DNA from: Siphonodentalium dalli
Taxonomy: Eukaryota; Mollusca; Scaphopoda; Gadilida; Siphonodentaliidae
Direction of reading: 5' to 3'
DNA length: 64,000 nucleotides
Assembly (NCBI GenBank): GCA_032622095.1
Contig: CP136069.1
Span: 9,686,036 to 9,750,035 of the forward strand
Part shown: positions 13,701-26,749 of the stretch, in pieces
Position numbering within the stretch: position 1 is the stretch's first letter
How the letters are laid out: each line of letters opens with the position of its first letter
Program-made: the position numbers and the translations under genes
The notes under the pieces: model-generated
Database searches by the model: none
The model's input: the letters and a program-made list of their open reading frames with translations, nothing else
What the model was told of the DNA's origin: nothing

Positions 13701-15267
13701 AAGAATTTAGTTATACAAAGAGTAAATCCAAGATGGCTGCTGGCGGCCATATTTTTTTGCCGAATGACCCCAAAATTACTCGTTCCCATCTACATGTCAA
13801 TATTATCATCCATGACAAATTTCATGATGATCAGACGAACAGTACGACCTGTGGCCCGTGCTAATGGATTAAATTTTGAAATCCATGATGGCCGCTGGCG
13901 GCCATGTTTTTTGTCCGAATGACCCCAAAATGCCTCGTTCCCATTTACATTCCAATTTCAACAGCCATGACAAATTTTATGATGATCAGACTAAAAGTAC
14001 GATCTGTAGCCCGTGCTAAAGAATTTAGTCATACAAAGAGTAAAATCCAAGATGGCTGCTGGTGGCCATGTTTTTTGACCGAATGACTCCAAAATAACTC
14101 GTTCCCATCTACATGTGATTATTAACATTCTTGACAAATTTTATGATGATCAGACTAAAAGTAGGACCTGTAGCCCGCGCTAAAGAATTTAGTCATACAA
14201 AGAGTAAATCCAAGATGGCTAATGGCGGCCATATTTTTTTGCCGAATGACCCCAAAATTCCTCGTTCCCATCTACATGTCAATATTATCATCCATGACAA
14301 ATTTCATGATGATCAGACGAACTGTACGACCTGTGGCCCGTGCTAATGGATTAAATTTTGAAATCCAAGATGGCCGCTGGCGGCCATGTTTTTTGTCCGA
14401 ATGACCCCAAAATGCCTCGTTCCCATTTACATTCCAATTTTAACAGCCATGACAAATTTTATGATGATCAGACTAAAGGTACGAGCTGTAGCCCCTGCTA
14501 AAGGATTTAGTCATACAAAGAGTAAAATCCAAGATGGCTGCTGGCGGCCATGTTTTTTTGCCGAATGACCCCAAAATTACTCGTTCCCATCTACATGTCA
14601 ATATTATCATCCATGACAAATTTCATGATGATCAGACGAACTGTACGACCTGTGGCCCGTCTTAATGGATTAAATTTTGAAATCCAAGATGGCCGCTGGC
14701 GGCCATGTTTTTTGTCCGAATGACCCCAAAATGCCTCGTTCCCATTTACATTCCAATTTTAAGAGCCATGACAAATTTTATGATGATCAGACTAAAGGTA
14801 CGAGCTGTAGCCCGTGCTAAAGGATTTAGTCATACAAAGAGTAAAATCCAAGATGGCTGCTGGCGGCCATGATTTTTGGCCAAATAACCCCAAAATTACT
14901 CGTTCCCATCTACATGTCAATATTAACATCCATGACAAATTTCATGATGATCAGACAAACAGTACGAACTGTGGCCGGTGCTAATGGATTACATTTTTAA
15001 ATGCATGATGGCTGCTGGCGGCCATCTTTTTAGTCCGAATGACCCCAAAATGACTCGTTCCCATCTACATTCCAATTTCAACAGCCATGACAAATTTTAT
15101 GATGATCAGACTAAATGTACGACCTGTAGCCCGTGCTAAAGGATTTAGTCATACAAAGAGTAAAATCCAAGATGGCTGCTGGCAGCCATGTTTTTTGACC
15201 GAATGACCCCAAAATGACTCGTTCCCATCTACATGTCATTATTAACATTCATGACAAATTTTATGAT
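10770..15267 (+). repeat. 2,249-bp higher-order repeat, two full copies
   Basis: Landmarks at 11382, 11655, 11882, 11973 and 12137 recur at 13631, 13904, 14131, 14222 and 14386, all at an offset of 2,249 bp (about 14 monomers). Approximate copies are 10770-13018 and 13019-15267. The copies share diagnostic variants such as the GTCTTAATGG end of one monomer and CATGATTTTTGGCC. Confidence 0.85.
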
Positions 15268-17197
15268 GATCAGACTAAAGGTACGAGCTGTAGCCCTTGC
15301 TAAAGGATTTAGTCATACAAAGAGTAAAATCCAAAATGGCTGCTGGCGACCATGTTTTTTGGCCGAATGACCCCAAAATTACTCGTTCCCATCTACATGT
15401 CAATATTATCATCCATGACAAATTTCATGATGATCAGACAAACAGTACGACCTGTGGCCCGTGCTGATGGATTAAATTTTGAAATCCATGATGGCCACTG
15501 GCGGCCATGTGTTTTGTCCGAATGACCCCAAAATGACCCGTTCCCATCTACATTCCAATATCAACAGCCTTGACAAATTTTATGATGATCAGACTAAAGG
15601 TACGACCTGTAGCCCGTGCTAAAGGATTTAGTCATACAAAGAGTAAAATACAAGATGGCTGATGGCGGCCATGTTTTTTGGCCGAATGACCCCAAAATGA
15701 CTCGTTCCCATCTACATGTCATTATTAACATTCTTGACAAATTTTATGATGATCAGACTAAAAGTAGGACCTGTAGCCCGTGCTAAAGAATTTAGTCATA
15801 CAAAGAGTAAAATCCAAGATGGCTGCTGGCGACCATGTTTTTTGGCCGAATGACCCCAAAATTACTCGTTCCCATCTACATGTCATTGTTAATATCCATG
15901 ACAAATTTATGATGATCAGACTAAAGGTACGACCTGCAGCCCGTGCTAAAGAATTTAGTCATACAAAGAGTAAAATCCAAGATGGCTGCTGGTGGCCATG
16001 TTTTTTGACCGAATGACTCCAAAATAACTCGTTCCCATCTACATGTGATTATTAACATTCTTGACAAATTTTATGATGATCAGACTAAAAGTAGGACCTG
16101 TAGCCCGCGCTAAAGAATTTAGTCATACAAAGAGTAAATCCAAGATGGCTAATGGCGGCCATATTTTTTTGCCGAATGACCCCAAAATTCCTCGTTCCCA
16201 TCTACATGTCAATATTATCATCCATGACAAATTTCATGATGATCAGACGAACTGTACGACCTGTGGCCCGTGCTAATGGATTAAATTTTGAAATCCAAGA
16301 TGGCCGCTGGCGGCCATGTTTTTTGTCCGAATGACCCCAAAATGCCTCGTTCCCATTTACATTCCAATTTTAACAGCCATGACAAATTTTATGATGATCA
16401 GACTAAAGGTACGAGCTGTAGCCCCTGCTAAAGGATTTAGTCATACAAAGAGTAAAATCCAAGATGGCTGCTGGCGGCCATGTTTTTTTGCCGAATGACC
16501 CCAAAATTACTCGTTCCCATCTACATGTCAATATTATCATCCATGACAAATTTCATGATGATCAGACGAACTGTACGACCTGTGGCCCGTCTTAATGGAT
16601 TAAATTTTGAAATCCAAGATGGCCGCTGGCGGCCATGTTTTTTGTCCGAATGACCCCAAAATGCCTCGTTCCCATTTACATTCCAATTTTAAGAGCCATG
16701 ACAAATTTTATGATGATCAGACTAAAGGTACGAGCTGTAGCCCGTGCTAAAGGATTTAGTCATACAAAGAGTAAAATCCAAGATGGCTGCTGGCGGCCAT
16801 GATTTTTGGCCAAATAACCCCAAAATTACTCGTTCCCATCTACATGTCAATATTAACATCCATGACAAATTTCATGATGATCAGACAAACAGTACGAACT
16901 GTGGCCGGTGCTAATGGATTACATTTTTAAATGCATGATGGCTGCTGGCGGCCATCTTTTTAGTCCGAATGACCCCAAAATGACTCGTTCCCATCTACAT
17001 TCCAATTTCAACAGCCATGACAAATTTTATGATGATCAGACTAAATGTACGACCTGTAGCCCGTGCTAAAGGATTTAGTCATACAAAGAGTAAAATCCAA
17101 GATGGCTGCTGGCAGCCATGTTTTTTGACCGAATGACCCCAAAATGACTCGTTCCCATCTACATGTCATTATTAACATTCATGACAAATTTTATGAT
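15268..17197 (+). repeat. 1,930-bp derivative of the 2,249-bp block
   Basis: Third copy of the 2.2-kb block. From its start to about 15860 it aligns with 13019 onward at 2,249 bp. After a variant monomer (TCATTGTTAATATCCATGAC, then AAATTTATGATG with one T fewer) it aligns at 1,930 bp (16061 with 14131, 16316 with 14386). The missing 319 bp is one 164+155 dimer. Confidence 0.8.
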
Positions 17198-20024
17198 GAT
17201 CAGACTAAAGGTACGAGCTGTAGCCTTGCTAAAGGATTTAGTCATACAAAGAGTAAAATCCAAAATGGCTGCTGGCGACCATGTTTTTTGGCCGAATGAC
17301 CCCAAAATTACTCGTTCCCATCTACATGTCAATATTATCATCCATGACAAATTTCATGATGATCAGACAAACAGTACGACCTGTGGCCCGTGCTGATGGA
17401 TTAAATTTTGAAATCCATGATGGCCACTGGCGGCCATGTGTTTTGTCCGAATGACCCCAAAATGACCCGTTCCCATCTACATTCCAATATCAACAGCCTT
17501 GACAAATTTTATGATGATCAGACTAAAGGTACGACCTGTAGCCCGTGCTAAAGGATTTAGTCATACAAAGAGTAAAATACAAGATGGCTGATGGCGGCCA
17601 TGTTTTTTGGCCGAATGACCCCAAAATGACTCGTTCCCATCTACATGTCATTATTAACATTCTTGACAAATTTTATGATGATCAGACTAAAAGTAGGACC
17701 TGTAGCCCGTGCTAAAGAATTTAGTCATACAAAGAGTAAAATCCAAGATGGCTGCTGGCGACCATGTTTTTTGGCCGAATGACCCCAAAATGACTCGTTC
17801 CCATCTACATGTCATTATTAACATTCTTGACAAATTTTATGATGATCAGACTAAAAGTAGGACCTGTAGCCCGCGCTAAAGAATTTAGTCATACAAAGAG
17901 TAAATCCAAGATGGCTGCTGGCGGCCATATTTTTTTGCCGAATGACCCCAAAATTACTCGTTCCCATCTACATGTCAATATTATCATCCATGACAAATTT
18001 CATGATGATCAGACGAACAGTACGACCTGTGGCCCGTGCTAATGGATTAAATTTTGAAATCCATGATGGCCGCTGGCGGCCATGTTTTTTGTCCGAATGA
18101 CCCCAAAATGCCTCGTTCCCATTTACATTCCAATTTCAACAGCCATGACAAATTTTATGATTATCAGACTAAAAGTACGATCTGTAGCCCGTGCTAAAGA
18201 ATTTAGTCATACAAAGAGTAAAATCCAAGATGGCTGATGGTGGCCATGTTTTTCTTTCGAATGACTCCAAAATGACTCGTTCCCATCTACATGTGATTAT
18301 TAACATTCCTGAAAAATTTTATGATGATCAGACTAAAAGTATGACCTGTAGCCCACGCTAAAGAATTTAGTCATACAAAGAGTAAAATCCAAGATGGCTG
18401 CTGGCGACCATGTTTTTTTGGCCGAATGACCCCAAAATTACTCATTCCCATCTACATGTCATTGTTAATATCCATGACAAATTTATGATGATCAGACTAA
18501 AGGTACGACCTGCAGCCCGTGCTAAAGAATTTAGTCATACAAAGAGTAAAATCCAAGATGGCTGCTGGTGGCCATGTTTTTTGACCGAATGACTCCAAAA
18601 TAACTCGTTCCCATCTACATGTGATTATTAACATTCTTGACAAATTTTATGATGATCAGACAAACAGTACGACCTGTGGCCCGTGCTGATGGATTAAATT
18701 TTGAAATCCATGATGGCCACTGGCGGCCATGTGTTTTGTCCGAATGACCCCAAAATGACCCGTTCCCATCTACATTCCAATATCAACAGCCTTGACAAAT
18801 TTTATGATGATCAGACTAAAGGTACGACCTGTAGCCCGTGCTAAAGGATTTAGTCATACAAAGAGTAAAATACAAGATGGCTGATGGCGGCCATGTTTTT
18901 TGGCCGAATGACCCCAAAATGACTCGTTCCCATCTACATGTCATTATTAACATTCTTGACAAATTTTATGATGATCAGACTAAAAGTAGGACCTGTAGCC
19001 CGTGCTAAAGAATTTAGTCATACAAAGAGTAAAATCCAAGATGGCTGCTGGCGACCATGTTTTTTGGCCGAATGACCCCAAAATTACTCGTTCCCATCTA
19101 CATGTCATTGTTAATATCCATGACAAATTTATGATGATCAGACTAAAGGTACGACCTGCAGCCCGTGCTAAAGAATTTAGTCATACAAAGAGTAAAATCC
19201 AAGATGGCTGCTGGTGGCCATGTTTTTTGACCGAATGACTCCAAAATAACTCGTTCCCATCTACATGTGATTATTAACATTCTTGACAAATTTTATGATG
19301 ATCAGACTAAAAGTAGGACCTGTAGCCCGCGCTAAAGAATTTAGTCATACAAAGAGTAAATCCAAGATGGCTAATGGCGGCCATATTTTTTTGCCGAATG
19401 ACCCCAAAATTCCTCGTTCCCATCTACATGTCAATATTATCATCCATGACAAATTTCATGATGATCAGACGAACTGTACGACCTGTGGCCCGTGCTAATG
19501 GATTAAATTTTGAAATCCAAGATGGCCGCTGGCGGCCATGTTTTTTGTCCGAATGACCCCAAAATGCCTCGTTCCCATTTACATTCCAATTTTAACAGCC
19601 ATGACAAATTTTATGATGATCAGACTAAAGGTACGAGCTGTAGCCCCTGCTAAAGGATTTAGTCATACAAAGAGTAAAATCCAAGATGGCTGCTGGCGGC
19701 CATGTTTTTTTGCCGAATGACCCCAAAATTACTCGTTCCCATCTACATGTCAATATTATCATCCATGACAAATTTCATGATGATCAGACGAACTGTACGA
19801 CCTGTGGCCCGTCTTAATGGATTAAATTTTGAAATCCAAGATGGCCGCTGGCGGCCATGTTTTTTGTCCGAATGACCCCAAAATGCCTCGTTCCCATTTA
19901 CATTCCAATTTTAAGAGCCATGACAAATTTTATGATGATCAGACTAAAGGTACGAGCTGTAGCCCGTGCTAAAGGATTTAGTCATACAAAGAGTAAAATC
20001 CAAGATGGCTGCTGGCGGCCATGA
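17198..20024 (+). repeat. Fourth, mosaic copy of the 2.2-kb block, cut by gap
   Basis: Starts as another copy of the block with a one-base deletion at about 17222 (TAGCCTTGC for TAGCCCTTGC). It then includes an unusually divergent monomer near 18,180-18,350 (CATGTTTTTCTTTCGAATG). From about 18660 it restarts in the phase of 15440, at an offset of 3,222 bp (18662/15440, 19002/15780, 19283/16061). It stops at the N gap. Confidence 0.75.
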
Positions 20025-20124
20025 NNNNNNNNNNNNNNNNNNNNNNNNNNNNNNNNNNNNNNNNNNNNNNNNNNNNNNNNNNNNNNNNNNNNNNNNNNNN
20101 NNNNNNNNNNNNNNNNNNNNNNNN
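20025..20124. other. Assembly gap of 100 N
   Basis: Exactly 100 N separate two unrelated satellites. A round 100-N run is the usual placeholder for a scaffold gap of unknown size. Neither the right end of array A nor the left end of array B is therefore observed, and their adjacency is an assembly inference. Confidence 0.98.
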
Positions 20125-23100
20125 TAGCAGGACCCACCAACATCATAGCAAATTAGCCGGGACCACCAACGTCATAGCAAATTAGCAGGACCCACCAACA
20201 TCATAGCAAATTAGCAGGACCCACCACATCATAGCAAATTAACAGGACCCACCAACATCATGTAGCAAATTAGCAGGACCCACCAACATCATAGCAAATT
20301 AGTATGACCCACCAGCATCATAGCAAATTAGTATGACCCACCAGCATAATAGCAATTTAGCAGGACCCACCAACATCATAGCAAATTAGCAGGACCCACC
20401 ATCATCATAGCAAATTAGCAGGACCCACCAACATCATAGTATATTAGCAGGACCCACCAACATCATAGCAAATTAGCATGACCACCAGCATCATAGCAAA
20501 TTAGCAGGACCCACCAACATCATATAGCAAATTAGCAGGACCCACCGACATCATAGCAAATTAGCAGGACCCACCAACATCATATAGCAAATTAGCAGGA
20601 CCCACCAACATCATAGCAAATTAGCAGGACCCACCAACATCATAGCAAATTAGCCGGGACCACCAACATCATAGCAAATTAGCAGGACCCACCAACATCA
20701 TAGCAACTTAGCCGGGACCATCAACATCATAGCAAATTAGCAGGACCCACTAACATCATAGCAAATTAGCCCGGGACCACCAACGTCATAGCAAATTAGT
20801 AGGGACCCACCAACATCATAGCAGGACCCACCAACATCATAGCAAATTAGGCCGGGACCCACCAACGTATAGCAAATTAGCAGGACCCACCAACATCATA
20901 GCAAATTAGCAGGACCCACCAACATCATAGCAGATTAGCAGGACCCACCAACATCATAGTAAATTAGCAGGACCCACCAGCGTCATAGCAAATTAGCAGG
21001 AACCACCAACATCATAGAAAATTAGCAGGACCCACCATCATCATAGCAAATTAGCAGAACCCACCAACATCATAGCAAATTAGCCGGGACCACCAACATC
21101 ATAGCAAATTAGCAGGACCCACCATCATCATAGAAAATTAGCAGGACCCACCAACATCATAGCAAATTAGCAGGTTCCCACCAACTTATAGCAAATTAGC
21201 AGGACCCACCAACATCATAGCAAATTAGCAGGACCCACCAAACCATCATAGCAAATTAGCAGGACCACCAACATCATAGCAAATTAGCAGGACCCACCAA
21301 CATCATAGTAAATTAGCAGGACCCACCATCATCATAGCAAATTAGCAGGACCCACCAACATCATATAGCAAATTAGCAGGACCCACCAACATCATATCAA
21401 ATTAGCAGGACCCACCATCATCATAGCAAATTAGCAGGACCCACCAACATCATAGCAAATTAGCCGGGACCCACCAACGTATAGCAAATTAGCAGGACCC
21501 ACCAACATCATAGCAAATTAGCAGGACCCACCAACATCATAGCAAATTAGCAGACCCACCAACATCATAGCAAATTAGCAGGACCCACCAACATCATAGC
21601 CAATTAGCAGGACCCGCCAGCATCATAGCAAATTAGCAGGACCACCATCATCATAGCAAATTAGCAGGACCCTCCAACATCATAGCAAATTAGCAGGACC
21701 CACCAACATCATAGCAAATTAGCAGGACCCACCATCATCATAGCAAATTAGCAGGACCCACCAACATCATAGTAAATTAGCAGGACCCACCATCATCATA
21801 GCAAATTAGCAGGACCCACCAACATCATATAGCAAATTAGCAGGACCCACCAACATCATATCAAATTAGCAGGACCCACCATCATCATAGCAAATTAGCA
21901 GGACCCACCAACATCACAGTAAATTAGCAGACCCACCATCATCATAGCAAATTAGCAGGACCCACCAACATCATAGCAAATTAGCAGGACCCACCAACAT
22001 CATAGCAAATTAGCAGGACCCACCAACATCATAGCAAATTAGCAGGACCCACATCATCATAGCAAATTAGCAGGACCCACCAACAAAATAGCAAATTAGC
22101 AGGACCCACCAACATCATAGCAAATTAGCAGGACCCACCATCATCATAGCAAATTAGCAGGACCCACCAACATCATAGTAAATTAGCAGGACCCACCATC
22201 ATCATAGCAAATTAGCAGGACCCACCAACATCATAGCAAATTAGCAGGACCCACCAACATCATAGCAAATTAGCCGGGACCACCAACGTCATAGCATATT
22301 AGCAGGACCCACCAACATCATGTAGCAAATTAGCAGGACCCACCAACATCACAGCAAATTTAGTAGGACCCGCCAGCATCATAGCAAATTAGCAGGACCC
22401 ACCATCATCATAGCAAATTAGCAGGACCCACCAACATCATAGCAAATTAGCAGGACCCACCAACATCATAGCAAATTAGCAGGACCCACCATCATCATAG
22501 CAAATTAGCAGGACCCACCAACATCATAGCAAATTAGCAGGACCACCAACATCATAGCAAATTAGCAGGGCCCACCAACATCATAGCAAATTAGCAGGAC
22601 CCGCCAGCATCATAGCAAATTAGCAGGACCCACCATCATCATAGCAAATTAGCAGGACCCACCAACATCATAGCAAATTAGCAGGACCACCAACATCATA
22701 GCAAATTAGAAGGACCCACCCATCATCATAGCAAATTAGCAGGACCAACCAACATCATAGTAAATTAGCAGGACCCACCATCATCATAGCAAATTAGCAG
22801 GACCCACCAACATCATATAGCAAATTAGCAGGACCCACCAGCATCATAGCAAATTAGCAGGACCCACCATCATCATAGCAAATTAGCAGGACCCACCAAC
22901 ATCATAGCAAATTAGCAGGACCCACCAACATCATAGCAAATTAGCAGGACCCACCAACATCATAGCAAATTAGCAGGACCCACCATCATCATAGCAAATT
23001 AGCAGGACCCACCAACATAATAGCAAATTAGCAGGACCCACCAACATCATAGCAAATTAGCCGGGGACCACCAACGTCATAGCAAATTAGCAGGACCCAC

Positions 23101-26100
23101 CAACATCATAGCAAATTAGCAGGACCCACCAACATCATAGCAAATTAACAGGACCCACCAACATCATGTAGCAAATTAGCAGGACCCACCATCATCATAG
23201 CAAATTAGCAGGACCCACCAACATCATATAGCAAATTAGCAGGGACCCACCAACATCATAGCAAATTAGCCTGGACCACCAACATCATAGCAACTTAGCA
23301 GGACCCACCAACATCATAGCAAATTAGCAGGACCCACCAACATCATAGCAAATTAGCAGGGCCACCATCATCATAGAAAATTAGCAGGACCCACCAACAT
23401 CATAACAAATTAGCAGGACCCACCAACATCATAGCAAATTAGCAGGACCCACCAACATCATAGCAAATTAGCAGGACCCACCAGCATCATAGCAAATTAG
23501 CAGGACCCACCAATATCATATAGCAAATTAGCAGGACCCACCAACATCATAGAAATTAGCAGGACCCACCAACATCATAGCAAATTAGCCGGGACCCACC
23601 AACATCATAGCAAATTAGCCGGACCACCAACATCATAGCAAATTAGCAGGACCCACCAACATCATAGCAAATTAGTATGACCCACCAACATCATAGCAAA
23701 TTAGCAGGACCCACCATCATTAGCAAATTAGCAGGACCCACCAACATCATAGTAAATTAGCAGGACCCACCATCATCATAGCAAATTAGCAGGACCCACC
23801 AACATCATAGTAAATTAGCAGGACCCACCATCATCATAGCAAATTAGCAGGACCCACCAACATCATAGCAAATTAGCAGGACCCACCAACATCATAGCAA
23901 ATTAGCAGGACCCACCATCATCATAGCAAATTAGCCGGGGACCCACCAACGTATAGCAAATTAGCAGGACCCACAACATCATAGCAAATTAGCAGGACCC
24001 ACAAACATCATAGCAAATTAGCAGGACCCACCAACATCATAGTAAATTAGCAGGACCCCACAAACATCATAGCAAATTAGCAGGACCCACCAACATCATA
24101 GTAAATTAGCAGGACCCACCAGCGTCATAGCAAATTAGCAGGACCCACCAACATCATAGTAAATTAGCAGGACCCACCATCATCATAGCAAATTAGCAGG
24201 GTCCCACCAACATCATAGCAAATTAGCAGGACCCACCATCATCATAGCAAATTAGCAGGTCCCACCAACATCATAGCAAATTACCAGGACCCACCAACAT
24301 CATAGCAAATTAGCCGGGACCACCAACGTCATAGCAAATTAGCAGGACCCACCAACATCATAGCAAATTAGCAGGACCCACCAACATCATAGCAAATTAG
24401 CAGGACCCACCAACATCATGTAGCAAATTAGCAGGACCCACCATCATCATAGCATATTAGCAGGACCCACCAACATCATATAGCAAATTAGCAGGACCCA
24501 CCAACATCATAGCAAATTAGTCGGGACCACCAACATTATAGCAAATTAGCAGGACCCACCAACATCATAGCAAATTAGCAGGACCCACCAACATCATAGC
24601 AAATTAGCCGGGACCACCAACATCATAGCAAATTAGCAGGACCCACCAACATCATAGCAAATTAGCCGGGACCACCAACGTCATAGCAAATTAGCAGGAC
24701 CCACCAACATCATAGCAAATTAGCAGGACCCACCATCATCATAGCAAATTAGCAGGACCCACCAACATCATAGCAAATTAGCAGGACCCACCATCATCAT
24801 AGCAAATTAGCAGGACCCACCAACATCATAGCAAATTAGCCGGGACCACCAACATCATAGCAAATTAGCAGGACCCACCAACATCATAGCAAATTAGCCG
24901 GGACCACCAACATTATAGCAAATTAGCAGGACCCACCAACATCATAGTAAATTAGCAGGACCCACCATCATCATAGCAAATTAGCAGGACCCACCAACAT
25001 CATAGCAAATTAGCAGGACCCACCAACATTATAGCAAATTAGCAGGACCCACCAACATCATAGCAAATTAGCAGGACCCACCATCATCATAGCAAATTAG
25101 CAGGACCCACCAACATAATAGCAAATTAGCAGGACCCACCATCATCATAGCAAATTAGCAGGACCCACCAACATCATAGCAAATTAGCAGGACCCACCAT
25201 CATCATAGCAAATTAGCAGGACCCACCATCATCATAGCAAATTAGCCGGGACCACCAACGTCATAGCAAATTAGCAGGACCCACCAACATCATAGCAAAT
25301 TAGCAGGACCCACCAACATCATAGCAAATTAGCAGGACCCACCAACATCATGTAGCAAATTAGCAGGACCCACCATCATCATAGCATATTAGCAGGACCC
25401 ACCAACATCATATAGCAAATTAGCAGGACCCACCAACATCATAGCAAATTAGTCGGGACCACCAACATCATAGCAAATTAGCAGGACCCACCAACATCAT
25501 AGCAAATTAGCAGGACCCACCAACATCATAGCAAATTAGCCGGGACCACCAACATCATAGCAAATTAGCAGGACCCACCAACATCATAGCAACTTAGCCG
25601 GGACCACCAACATCATAGCAAATTAGCAGGACCCACCAACATCATAGCAAATTAGCCGGGACCACCAACGTCATAGTAAATTAGCAGGACCCACCAACAT
25701 CATAGCAAATTAGCAGGTCCCACCATCATCATAGCAAATTAGCAGGACCCACCAACATCATAGCAAATTAGCCGGGACCCACCAACGTATAGCAAATTAG
25801 CAGGACCCACCAACATCATAGCAAATTAGCAGGACCCACCAACATCATAGCAAATTAGCAGGACCCACCAACATCATAGTAAATTAGCAGGACCCACCAG
25901 CATCATAGCAAATTAGCAGGACCCACCAACATCATAGCAAATTAGCAGGACCCACCATCATCATAGCAAATTAGCAGGACCCACCAACATCATAGCAAAT
26001 TAGCCGGGACCACCAACATCATAGCAAATTAGCAGGACCCACCATCATCATAGAAAATTAGCAGGACCCACCTTCATCATAGCAAATTAGCCGGGACCCA

Positions 26101-26749
26101 CCAACTTATAGCAAATTAGCAGGACCCACCAACATCATAGCAAATTAGCAGGACCCACCAACATCATAGCAAATTAGCAGGACCCACCAACATCATAGCA
26201 AATTAGCAGGACCCGCCAGCATCATAGCAAATTAGCAGGACCCACCAACATCATAGCAAATTAGCAGGACCCACCAACATCATAGCAAATTAGCAGGACC
26301 CACCAACATCATAGTAAATTAGCAGGACCCACCAGCGTCATAGCAAGTTAGCAGGACCCACCAACATCATAGCAAATTAGCAGGACCCACCATCATCATA
26401 GCAAATTAGCAGGACCCACCATCATCATAGCATATTAGCAGGACCCACCAACATCATAGCAAATTAGCAGGACCCACCAACATCATAGCAAATTAGCAGG
26501 ACCCACCATCATCATAGCAAATTAGCAGGACCCACCAACATCATAGTAAATTAGCAGGACCCACCATCATCATAGCAAATTAGCAGGACCCACCAACATC
26601 ATATAGCAAATTAGCAGGACCCACCAACATCATAGCAAATTAACAGGACCCACCATCATCACAGCAAATTAGCAAGACTCACCAACATCATAGCAAATTA
26701 GCAGGACCCACCAACATCATAGCAAATTAGCAGGACCCACCAACATCAT

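Larger units (their letters stand above)
631..20024 (+). repeat. Satellite array A: 164-bp monomers with a 155-bp subtype
   Basis: The CAAGATGG landmark recurs head to tail: at 1151, 1315 and 1479 (steps of 164 bp), and at 996 to 1151 (155 bp). Some copies are 163 bp, with AGAGTAAATCC in place of AGAGTAAAATCC. Landmarks in order within a monomer are CAAGATGGCTGC, GGCGGCCATG, GAATGACCCCAAAAT, CTCGTTCCCATCTACATG, GACAAATTT, TGATGATCAGAC, CCTGTAGCCCGTGCTAA and CATACAAAGAG. The 155-bp subtype replaces the last part (TTAGTCATACAAAGAGTAAA) with a shorter TTAAATTTTGAA. At about 161 bp average the array holds roughly 120 monomers, all in one orientation and with no insertion seen. Because 164 and 155 are not multiples of 3, reading frames shift each monomer and no gene is encoded. 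The left edge is degenerate; the right edge is cut by the gap, so true length is unknown. Confidence 0.95.

Noticed and set aside
1171-19720. Some three dozen reading frames of 60-78 codons across satellite A, including near-identical proteins such as those with HDKFHDDQT
   Set aside because: They recur at HOR spacing (638, 3,069, 2,249, 1,930 and 3,222 bp), several use GTG or TTG starts, and the frame is lost at each monomer because 164 and 155 are not multiples of 3. They are repeat shadows.
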